Positions 35,966 to 47,300 of a DNA stretch of 64,000 nt are shown in pieces. Numbering within the stretch: position 1 is the first letter of the stretch; every line of letters begins with the position of its first letter. Location of the stretch: the NCBI GenBank assembly GCA_964035545.1, contig OZ037766.1, forward strand, positions 31,154,273 through 31,218,272, in the 5' to 3' direction. The notes beneath the pieces are model-generated. The model saw nothing but the letters and a program-made list of their open reading frames with translations, ran no database searches and was not told the DNA's origin. Origin of the DNA: Bugula neritina (lineage: Eukaryota > Bryozoa > Gymnolaemata > Cheilostomatida > Bugulidae). Made by a program: the position numbers and the translations under genes.

Positions 35966-38291
35966 CACCGAGAGAAATATTAGTGTTAGCGTGAACATTA
36001 GCTGACAACTAAAACCTCTCGTTTTTTGGCTCTTAAATTGATTCACAGTGAATAGGAATTCGTGTCAGGTACTGTTCACAGTGAATAGTATGTTAGATCA
36101 ATGTTGATATAAAGTTTTGTGAAGTTGATCCTTTGTACTCATCACAATGAGCCAAGTTATGTTCAATGATGATCTTATATATGTCCAATGGTGATCTCAG
36201 TTATTTTCAATGCTGAACTAATTTATATTTAATGCTGAACTTATAAATGTTCCATCCTGCTTTAATATTTATTGTAAATAAGCTTCTGCAAAAATTATTA
36301 CTGATTATTTTGAACTAACTTGTTATCACTTATAAATTCTATTTATTTATTAGTGATCAACATGATAGTGTAGTAATGTGGAATTTTATTGTATAAGATA
36401 GTTGAATATAAAAAACACAAAGAAAAATGACTTCTAAAGATTAAAATAAAAAATAATATGAAAATAAAAATCTGCAGAATTCTTCTATATGACTGTAAAT
36501 TCAGTTAACTTTTTTCAATGTTGGCAGAACCTGCTAAGACCATAGTGTGTGCCATTACATTATTGCTCTGTAGTGCAGCGATAACCCAGTAATTGTGGTG
36601 TGTAATGGTTAGCACACCTGTGTGCAAGTCCGAGGTCGGTGATAGGAACCCAAGTACCGGGAGGGGGAGGTTTTATAACTCATTCTAGCGGTTAGTAAAG
36701 TGGGGTAGTACTCCAAGAGAAGTTGAGTGGTCAGGGAAGCCTGAAGGAGTAGTATAAAAAGGGCAGCTGAGTTCTTGAGAACTGGGTGGTGTGAAGTGTT
36801 GAGAGCACCCAGTGATACTTGTGATGTAGTGGTGAATTCGTCTGCTTGCAGGCTGAAGGTCTCTGCATGGTTCGAAGTTCTGTGGGGGGTCAAATTATTT
36901 TTGTGCTCCTATTCAGCATCTTTAAGTGCATGTTCTTAAAAAATGTTATGGATCTGCAAAAAAAGATAATAGTTGTGTAGCATTTAAAATCACATTAGTA
37001 TGAGCATTAAAAATGTGGTGAAAATATACAATCACAAGCAACGTAAATAAATTAAGTTCAACCTTGTAGAAGCTGAACTATGACTAAAGCAACCTAAGGT
37101 CAAAGCTAACAGTATCAACAACTCTATAGCTATGAATCTCTCAGCATAGTTTCAGCGTCATCATACCAATTGTTTGGTGCTGAAAAACTGTACAGGCTTT
37201 AGCAAACTTATGATCATTATGTTGCGGAGTGTTTGGGTTAGTTTAAGCTTATCAAAATATACTAACAATTTTGGCCATTATTTTATTTGACTTTTTTTCT
37301 TAATTACAAATGCAAGAGCTGTTAGACATAATTAGTTTAGTTAATAGAAGCTTTTCTGCATTAAAAATATCTCAAAATGTCAGAGAACCACAATTTAAGC
37401 TAAAGTCAGCATTTTATATGGGCCCCTCACATTGAGATAACAGATAAGTTTTAGTATTTCTATTAACTGGAAAACAAATACAGTACTACCAAGAAAAATA
37501 TTGCTAATTAAACATCTTTTTCCATTTAATTGTGCTGGGCAAAGATAAATAAAAATATAAACTGGTGGTACAGAAGTTAATAAAATTTTCTTGTATTTAT
37601 CAACTTTGCCAACTCACCACTAATTTAGGCATTTTGGTACTTAGCTATAAAGTATAAAACAAGAAGTTAGCTTGGCAGCTGCTTAAGGCCTATAACTACT
37701 TGTAGGCTGCTAAACTGCATTATTAACAATGCTTCTACAGTCGGGAAATTCAAATTAGTGAATTTGGCACAAATTCAAATTGCTAGAAGGTAAAGTTGAA
37801 ATAAAAGGCTAAATTGTTTGGAAATAGGTGGTTACAGGAACACGCGTATCAAATTGATATAGGAATAGAGTAATTTGGGAAATATCAGTCATTGTGCAGG
37901 TCTCTTAAAAGTTATAGTTGCACAAATTAAATTATCTGTCTATAGCAATAGTCATACTGTCATAGTGATAGCAAATGACAATGTTAAGCAAATGATTAAA
38001 CTTACCCTTTGCTGCAATGACAACTTCAGTTCCTCACTCTGAAAGAAAGTGATCATCTTCTATCTCTGAGAGGTATAGCTGCAATCTTTACCCATGTGAT
38101 TAACTGATTCAATGTCTCAAAGCACAACCTCTTAGTCTGAGCTTCTGGTGTTCACTGTGCTGGCAGAATATTTCTTCTGTCAATAGACCTGAATGAAAAC
38201 TATGTGCTGTTATGTAATAACCTTTGCTCTGCTCTTTCGCTGCTTGGTAAGCCAGTTTCTTGCCTTCGTACAATGAAGGTGTTTATAATTA
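35966..38291. other. Unique spacer between the two cassette copies
   Basis: No match to either flank. It contains a SINE-like element (36595-36895). No signal-peptide or lectin-type exon that could serve the truncated copy 2 lectin gene was found. Confidence 0.55.
36595..36895 (+). mobile_element. Diverged relative of the SINE at 28452-28792, opposite orientation
   Basis: Same architecture: tRNA-like head (GGTGTGTAATGGTTAGCAC), a body sharing TTAGTAAAGT, GTAGTACTCC, AGAGAAGTTGAG, TGAAGGAGTAGT and GAGAACTGGGTGG with the first element, then a second tRNA-like module (GTAGTGGTGAATTCG, CTGCTTGCAGGC, GGTTCGAAG). Divergence is clearly greater than between the duplicate cassettes. Confidence 0.7.
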
Positions 38292-39040
38292 TGCTGTTGC
38301 TTTGTGCAACAGCTTACAGCTGCCATGCAAATAGGAAACATGGTGTACTGCAGTGTAAAAGATGTATTATATAGTTTGTAGTATAACATACTAGAACAAT
38401 CTTAGGTAAAATGAACTAAGCTTTAGAGTCTAGATGAACTCACAAACATTCTTTTCTGTAGTTCTTCCGAAAAAACAATGAATAAGTCACCATAAGTTAT
38501 ACCTTTATTAATTACACCTTTATTAGTTCTTCTTTGTTAAAATATAAAAATTTTTTTTTGAGAAGCAGCTGTATACTATAGTGTGTGCATTAGGTCACAT
38601 GTTCTTGTTTTGATGAGGTCATGGAGGATATCAGAAAAACTTTCAGGCCATAATCGCTTTTGTGTTATTTTATATTTTGCAAACATTATATATTGTGATT
38701 AGGAATCATGTCAATATTGTCAATGATTGCTCACTATAACATGTTGTTATGTAAGTATAGAATAATTTCATTATATTATTATATAATAAGCTGACAACAA
38801 AGAAAGTTTTACTGTAAATAAAATTGCAGCATTCATCAGAAACCTTAAATATAAGTTGAAATACTAATTTATCTTCTCTCAATATATGAATCAGTTACTA
38901 TATATCTTATAAAATTTTATTTAAAGCTTTAAATATATAATACTGTTGAAATCGTTTATAGATATTGTCCTTTTCAGTTAGATATTCCAAATATATTATC
39001 ATGATTCTTTATGCAACAAGTGAGACACTATGGTTTGCAG

Positions 39041-41057
39041 GTGAATTTGTAAAAATATTGACTTCATCATTTGGGAAGAAAATTGAGTTCTCGTGGTTTG
39101 ATAACGAGAATGAAGAATGGTTTAAAATTGAGAAAGATAATTGGTATTTTTTCTGTCTTGTAGTGAACCTGGATTGGCTAGTGACAGTAAGTGAGTATGA
39201 AACATTACAATTTTGAAGTAATAAACACGCATAAAAACTTAATTATTTGTTTATATATACAATATGTTGAATATATATAGTTGGTCAATGCAATAGAATA
39301 AACTCTGGAGATGCTATATTTTTACCTATTCTCCGCTTTGTCTTGTTAGGGTAGCGAGTATGGAGATGCTATACAATTGATATGATTAAATTCATAATAT
39401 CATGTCCTAATATTGACATATAGGCAATATTTTAGAAAGATAATTTAAAGAAAAAATGACCTTGAAAACTATCACTGAATAAACAAAGTTATTCTTTTGT
39501 AGTTTCATATTGGCACTTCTTGGCCAAACCTAAACTGGGTCAAGTCCGTAGAAAATGGCAATAGTAATCCAACTCCACATATCAAGTCTGTTGAAACTGT
39601 TATGGCTTTGTTTTCCGTGATAAAGAATTCCGTGTCGTTTGGTAATAAATTTTCTATATTTTTGCTGCTTATCATTTTTACAGAGTAACAAGAGCTCTTA
39701 TAACACATGTTGCACCACCAACACACTCTTCCATTTCAAACTCACTATCTTTATAACCGTTGACAAAAAATTCATTTCTTGTTTAAAAAATTAAATTCAA
39801 ATGAAAGTATGTAAATAAACAATAATACATACACAAATATTTTATTTCATTTGTATCTAACACATTTTCATTTATTGACAAATATTTTAATAACTTATGT
39901 ATACTGATTATCTTCAGACCCATGCAATTCAAACCAGCTTGGTGTAGGCACACTTGCCTGCCTCAACATCTGGGGTTCTGCTTATAAGAAGGAGAAGTTG
40001 AAATTGTTTGCTAATTGTCTAGAAAGAGGAGATGCGTTGGCTATGAATGTTGATAAGTTTGTTTTTTACGGTACGAAAAAGGTACAACGATCTCTCAGAC
40101 TACCTATTCCAACGACTCCAGCTGCCGAGACTGCTAGTTCTAACCTTATCACGAAGAGTCTACCTGCAGCCATTGAACCTATTACAAGCACTGGTTAGTA
40201 CTTCAACTCTAGTGTTCAGCATATGAGTAATAGCAACCATTAAATATTATGTTTGTAAATGTATTTTGCACAACAGCTAACTTGGACAATTTATTCTAAG
40301 TATAATATAAATAATTAACATTATCAAGTTTATGCAGTCAGTCTTTCAACAAACAGCTGTAGTATAAGCATAATATTGGCTAAGCACTGACACATACTTT
40401 GACACATAAACTGACACTAATTCCACATGCAAGAGCTAAACTGATACTTTGGTTGTTATAGTCATTATCATCCATTTTATCCATGATACAAAGGAGATGA
40501 TTTAATCTAATTGACTATTCACTAAAAGAATCTGCGGCTTCTATCAAAGCAAATAGTTTTATTGGCATGTGGTTCAACACTTTAAATTTGCTGTTTTGTT
40601 TGTCTTATTAATATGTTAGTTTATTATAAAGTCCTTCATTAAAAGTGTGGTTCTTAAAAATTTAATATTGTTGTTTTGAGGCATAATATAATATCCCAAT
40701 ATTCTCAAACATTTAAGAAATTAATTGGACTCAACCTGATTCATAAATAAAATTTAAGAATAAATTGTATAAATCAAGTGTTAACTTAAATGGTATAAAT
40801 GTTAACTTGAATTTATTCATTTCAACATTGAGGGAATTATAACTCCTCAATACTCAGATATTATATACATTCAAAATCTTAGCAGTTGGGTATCTAAAGA
40901 TAATAATTTTGAATTAAATTATTTTAAAAGTGCATAGAAAAAGCAATTGCAGCTCAACTTTGGTCAAAAATTGCTAAATTCAAGTACCATCATTATGTTT
41001 ATTAAAAATTGACAGCAGCTCTAGTGTTGTGTTATATTAATAATAAAATTAACATCA

Positions 41058-41115
<58 letters not shown>

Positions 41116-41428
41116 TATTTATAGCATATAATAGTGTGATAGATAAACAAAGTTTTTTTATATCCTTCTAGTTGATATGACAAACTGGACGAAGTTTGTG
41201 TCATACAAAGGTCAATATATGCTAGGTCTTTCGGTCTACCATCTACCTTTTCCTTCTGCACTTGCCTGTCTGCACATCTGCGCATCTACCAGCTGTAAAC
41301 ATGTAAACTACCACTATCTTAGTAATGCTTGTGAACTTGGTCGTGTTGAAGGAACACAGTCTTTGTCGTTTATCTCAGTTGAGGGAGATACTTACTACTG
41401 TCCCGCCACTGATAGCGAATTGGTATAA
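39041..41428 (+). pseudogene. 5'-truncated second lectin/PAN gene, four intact exons
   Basis: Exons 39041-39186, 39503-39641, 39918-40193 and 41172-41428 match exons 3-6 of the gene at 21889-26617 in length, phase and splice sites, with no stop or frameshift. Exon 1 (signal peptide) lies outside the duplicated segment and exon 2 lies in the 600 bp missing near 38670. Without them there is no start codon in a plausible place and no secretion signal, so it is called a truncated copy. In the last exon I count roughly 5 silent and 4 replacement differences, including R to C (YYCPATD), suggesting that constraint was not fully lost. It may still be transcribed from an unseen upstream exon. Confidence 0.7.
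41060..41125. repeat. (TA)n microsatellite, expanded in copy 2
   Basis: About 26 or more TA units just before the last exon of the truncated lectin gene; copy 1 (near 26300) has about five. Its closeness to the acceptor (within 50-110 nt) could affect splicing. Confidence 0.9.
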
Positions 41429-41590
41429 ACTTTTCATTCAAGCTACATGAAATTGATAGGAATTTTCAGCACTTTGTAATTTTTTTTAAGTTTTGATAAA
41501 ATTAAATGGTTTGGAAAATAATGTGCATGTGTTGTAAAACTTTAAAAGTTTCTGTTGTCAAGTATTACTCGTTGAAGTTTTTAAATTTCT

Positions 41591-42050
41591 GTGCCAGCTG
41601 ATAGTGGTTACTGTTTGGCACGGATGTCTATGTATTGTGATTCACTTAATGAAGGGTAAATGGATGGAGGACACAGATGCAGGCCACAACTCTATTTTTG
41701 TCTATTGCCAACAGTATATTTTCTAAGTTAGACTTCATTCATACTTAGACTCATACTCATACTGTAACCTATAACCATGAAAATCACAAACATATTGTTA
41801 ACTTAACATTAATTACATAGCTGACAAAACATTTAGTTAATGAAGTTCAAAACAAAAGATAATATAATACTTGATACTTACAATTGTTTTGACAATTAAG
41901 TATAGATTGCCTGCATCTTTAGCAGGAGGAAAATTGAGCTACACTGACTCATCGAATAAAAACTGTCAGTAAATAGCTATCGCGAAAGCTTTCACAAATA
42001 GCTTTCGTTACACAATGGTTTTTGGAAAGCTGCCAAAAAACTACTGCAAC
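41591..42050. mobile_element. 460-bp non-autonomous element with 7-bp target duplication
   Basis: Bounded by AATTTCT at 41584-41590 and 42051-42057; copy 1 has the single empty site at 26773-26779. The left end forms a GTGCCA...TGGCAC hairpin, and the right end contains an inverted pair of AGCTTTC/GAAAGCT words (41980-42030). Terminal inverted repeats are weak, and there is no coding capacity. A MITE is likeliest; a SINE without recognisable head is possible. It lies in the 3' flank of the truncated lectin gene. Confidence 0.8.
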
Positions 42051-42057
42051 AATTTCT

Positions 42058-43933
42058 ATTATTTTATATAAATACTGGTTGCAAAATGGATGCGACTTTG
42101 CTAAATAAATCCAGACAAAACTTTGTTTCAGATCTGTGAATTTTCTTGTAGTTTGTGATTATATAATTTTAATGTCAATTGTTTATGTTGAAACATGGCT
42201 GTAATAAATATACTATTCATTTACATTTCTAAAAAGACACTATTTTGTTTAACCTAATGAGCTCATATAGACCACTAGTGGGTTGTCAATTACTCAAAAA
42301 CTATTGAAATTTCAATACCATACTTAGTCAAATAGCAAAATAATGACATGCTTCTATATTTTGCAGAAAAGTTGATATAATGTATATTTTACACTGTTTG
42401 AAACAAAAGTATTTTTTATGATAAAGCAAGAAAAATTAGGTCTAGAACATACATTTCATGCGTGACTCAAATATTTCATCAAAATGTGTTGCGGATCTCA
42501 CAAATGAATACCTATAATTTTATATAAATTCAATCAAGAGATGAACCAGATATGTATAAAAAGGAAGCAGATATATAAGCTAAAAAGATACGAAAACTAA
42601 TTGGACATTTTTAGTTCTAAACTCAAACTGATAAAATTTATTGTTTTTATATACATATATATACCATAGTATAATATTAAGTTAACCTTGTATAATATTC
42701 ACTTGTCGGTGTAATAAACTTATATTGTAGGACCTTAAGTCGGTTAACATTATATTGCAAATTAAAAGCGATCAGTTGTATTGACATAAATATTTCATAA
42801 AAGACAAACATTCTGATTTATCCGCCCAATAATCAGAATCTCATCAAGTCTGTATCACAACAATATTATTCAGAAATTGAGAAGAAGTGTTATTATATTG
42901 TGTTGCTTTTATTTACGTTCATAAAAGTTTAGTTTATAAACTTTGTTCCACATTTTAATACTGTGCTGTAATAATGGGAATACACCGTGATGGTGTATCT
43001 GCGCTAACTGCGCTGTACTGAAAGAATGGGCGGAGAAAGGGGTGGGACATTGACTATTGTCTTTATAATACATTATAATATAGATAAGTAGCAGCAATGA
43101 TGAAAGACCTGTATTAAAGCTGAATAACAATAGATATTTGTAAATGACTGTTAGCTCTATAGCTCTATGTAGTAGCAAAGCTCAAACTCGCAGTATGAAT
43201 CAGACAATTCGGTGCTTACTCCTTTGCATAGCAAGGCTATTAATCATTTAAAAAAAGGAAGTGATGTGTTAAAATAGTCTCTACCCACTCCGCATTGCAT
43301 AGCTGGATTACCATGCCTGATTGACTGGGTAAGTAGTAGTAGTAGTGGAACAGACAGTCAACTGACTAGAAACAGCAAGTGCTCTGTTTTGAAGGGTGAT
43401 ATTCTAATAGACTAGCCGCAGCAAGTGATTTATATGAAAAAATCTCTACAATAAGCTCAAAATTTTTTAGCTGTTGTAGTGGATATGCGGCATTGTTAAC
43501 TGGTTTACCTGAAAGCAAGTATGCTAGAAATTGAATTGATTTAGTAAGCTTTTAAAGTTCAACAGCTGAAGAAGGAATTTCTCATCTATACAAGTAGGTA
43601 TGTATTCCTTCTAGTAACATTTACTATATTTACTAACTTTACTCAAGGTAGAATTTGTTTTTATTCAGTTGTGGTTATTCATCAAACCCTTATAAGTATA
43701 GCTATTAGAAGCCGTAGAGGTATAAGCTATTAGTATTCTACTCCTTGAGTAACTCTTGCCGGTTAAACACCTGAAATATTACTAACCAGTTATTACACTG
43801 GAAACTGGCAGGCTAGAAACAGTTAACGTTCGTTTGAATGTCGTAGCTTCTCACTGCCGGCTTATAGCTACAAACTTGTTGAAGCCCTTCTTTTATCAAC
43901 TTGTTTACCAACTACTCCCTCTTCGAACTGTCA

Positions 43934-44008
<75 letters not shown>

Positions 44009-44336
44009 ACGCAAGGGTCACGCTTTCTCTTCCAAGGGTTACCCTTCTTTTCTTAGTTCAATTTCTGAACAAAAGTTGCATGGGGAACAAGTCATAAATC
44101 TGCCCGGTGTTTAAGTTGAACAAGCCTTTGTTAGATATTGCAGAGCAACGCTATAATATATCTGAGTCTAAGACAAACGGCTGACAAATAGATTTTTGGA
44201 ACAAGAAGTTAGTTTAATTTGATGAACCCAATTATTGCCTTCTTATCAGCAGTTGATTATAATTAAAATGAAAATGCTACTTAAGCTTTTATTTGTTCAA
44301 CAGAAAAGAATGAAAGTGTGAAACTATAACATCAGC
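42058..44336. other. Intergenic region upstream of sulfotransferase 2
   Basis: Aligns with 26780-29267 minus the SINE. It contains a CT tract and a small private insertion near 42600. No gene seen. Confidence 0.5.
43943..44005. repeat. (CT)n tract about 330 bp upstream of sulfotransferase 2
   Basis: Poly-C followed by about 29 CT units; longer and purer than its counterpart in copy 1. The Leu-Ser open frame across it is an artefact. Confidence 0.95.
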
Positions 44337-47300
44337 ATGAGTGAAGGAACAACAGTGAAACGAAATGTGACTGTAGTTGTTTTGGTGTTGACAATAACAG
44401 TTGCATTTTTTGCATTCCGACACAAAAGAGTAGGCATCACAACCTCACCTGCTACAAAAGGTATGTCACTATTAGTAGGTATATTCAATCATAATATTCA
44501 TATTATTTTTCTACTTGTGAATCTTTATCTAAAATTACATATTTTTGGTGCGTTTTGAAAATATGCTGCAAATTTATGGAGAGTCAAACAGTATATACTA
44601 GTTTATTTATTCAAAGTTTTAGCCTTTTTATTTAATTTGAAGATACTATAGTGCCTTTCAAAATGAAAAATTAAGCATAGCAAGCACTTGTTGTAAGTGG
44701 CATCGTGTCTAGACAGCTAAAGTCAGGTAATTAGCTTTACACTCTGCTGACAGCACGGCTTGAAGGCTTTTAAATGGGTGCAGAGGTAATCCTGACCTTT
44801 TTTACTTCATAGGGAGCGTTTATTTTTATTCCATTGTCACAACAATATTAGTTTATTATTAGTCTGAACTGAACAGTATTTAGGGCATTGCTTTACCCTG
44901 AACCTATTATTTAAATATGTTAAAAAGGTCAAAAGTTTAAACGCAATTTAATTTGTGTTAACTATAACAAGTACAGCTTTGTACTTCATAATACTTACTT
45001 TCAATATAAGACTTACTCAAAATTCAATCTAACCAAATATATTATACAATTTATTTTTAGCTTAGCATAAGTTTTTATGGCAACATTATTGAAATAGTGG
45101 TTTTATTCACCCATGTGCAGCTATTTTCCTTAAAAATGTTCAAAGAATTATGGTATAGTGGTTCTATATTTTGCTATACAATTTATTTGCAGGAAAATTA
45201 TTGGTTTACATTTTAATTGCTTTAGAAACTTGATAAGTTTGTAAAGCTGCACTTCTTCAGCAAATTCACAACTCAATATGCAACTCAATATACTGCACAT
45301 CTTGTTATAACAGACAAGTATTGTATCTTTCTTGTGTTACAGTTATAAGTCAGTCTGATTATTATTAAATGTTTGTAGATATAGATAAGCTAAATTCTAT
45401 GCAAACTGAACAAACTCAGAAGCATAAAAATTTGAAGCCAGTAGACCATAAAGTTATATTCAAATTAGCATTAGAAAAGACAGCTAATGAAATAATAGAA
45501 GAAGAAAAAGTTTACAAGTCAACTAACTTCCAATCTAAAGTTGTTTCAAAGAATAAGGAGGAAGCTTATCAAATCGAAAATGATGACGAAATTATAAACT
45601 CAAAGAAAGCTGGCAAGAAAATCGATTTTCAGTCTAAAGCAGTTTCAGAGAAAGCACTTGAAGATATTGAGGAAACAGAAGCGCTTTCACCTAAAACTAA
45701 AAGCAAAGTTGATTTTCAGTCTAAAGTAGTTGACAAGAACGCTATAAATAGAACAGATAAAGTAGTAAATGCAGCAGCAGAGCTACAAGACTCAAGCAAC
45801 AACAAGAAGGGTTTACTTACCACCACACCAACTAGTGAGAGAAAGTTACTTACCACCACACCAACTAGTGAGAGAAAGTTGCTTGACCCGAGAGTGGATG
45901 GTTGGAACTCAGCAATAGAAACTCTTGATGTCACAGAGACATTCAAGCCAGACCCTGACTTCAAGAAGGTAACTATGTGACTCAAGAATTGCATGTATGA
46001 TGTAATAACCTGTAGCCTGATAGCATGCCAAATGGGAACATAGGATAAGCAAACTAATTTGAATATGTTTAAATTATAAAATCATGCCCTATATTTTCAC
46101 TATAACTGTTATAGTTGATAACTTATCTTCAATGCCTACTTCTCACAAGTTCTTAAAGCATTGGCAATTTTTATCAATGTGGTTATTTTGGAATAAAAAT
46201 ACTTTTGTAATTCAATTTTTGTTCAATTTTGCTCTAAAAAGTTTCAGTACATTGATGGCAAAATATTAAGAGTTATCCTCTCTTTAGCAAATTTGTTAAT
46301 CATGCATGAGAGTGTAGCAAAACATTACATAATCCTGTTTCCTATAATGTGTTACAGGTTAATCAGTTTACCATTGATGAGTTGGTGCCCTTCTTTCCTG
46401 ATGGAGGAATACACCAAAATTCTGACAACTCCACTTTTGAAAACTGGCTGGCAATGAAGTTCCCCCCAAACTCAGTGTGGGACCAGAACTATAAGACACC
46501 CTGCTACATTGATTACAAATCTGGTAGATTGAGAGTATGTTTAGAATTTTGTGGAAATTAATCTATTTCACAAGGCTATAAGAATATTTCATTATTTGAA
46601 CCAAATTATTGATTGTGGATACAGCAAAGCTATTGTTTATGCTACTACAATGTTTAGAGCTTTTTTGTTAGTAAATTATATGATTTAATCATATCCTTGC
46701 TAGTTAAGGAAGCTTTTCATTAAGAGTTTGCTAAGCACAACGTAGAGTAACCACATTGATAATGCATGTAGTGCAATGAGCCAACAACCTGTTATGACTT
46801 GGCCCCCCACCCTTATTTGATGAGAACAGGGGCCTGAAGCTATTTTAGAGCTTCGCTTTGTTATGAATTTTGAGTTGGTTTTTACCTATATATTTCTCTA
46901 TAAACATTCCTAATAGCAATAATCGTGAATAAACACGAATAAGCATGAATAAACTGAGAAAATTGGAACACATCCTTTAAGCATCATTATGTAATAACAA
47001 TGCAAGATCTCTGCAGCTAAATAATGCCTTAAATATTGATCAGCAATTAAACAGCAAACAGTGGTCTGTTTCAGTGTATTCCTCACATCTACATGGTTGG
47101 GTGGGCAAAGTCTGGGACTACAGACATGTGGTGGTACTGGAAGAACCACCCACAACTAGTACCTGGATGGAAAGAGACTCAGTTTCTTACACAGTTTTCA
47201 TTTTGGCCGGTATGAATTCTATCCCCAGACTAACTTTGTACTTACTTTATATTGTGCCATGTAAACTAGTGCGAATGTTCTTATTCTATAAATGTCTTAC

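Noticed and set aside
36609-36893. 94-aa minus-strand frame
   Set aside because: Antisense reading of the SINE-like relative.
43900-44097. Leu-Ser repeat open frame
   Set aside because: Translation of the CT microsatellite.
45716-45994. Minus-strand frames opposite the sulfotransferase stem exons (also 31517-31849)
   Set aside because: Shadow of the real coding strand, which has conserved splice phases.
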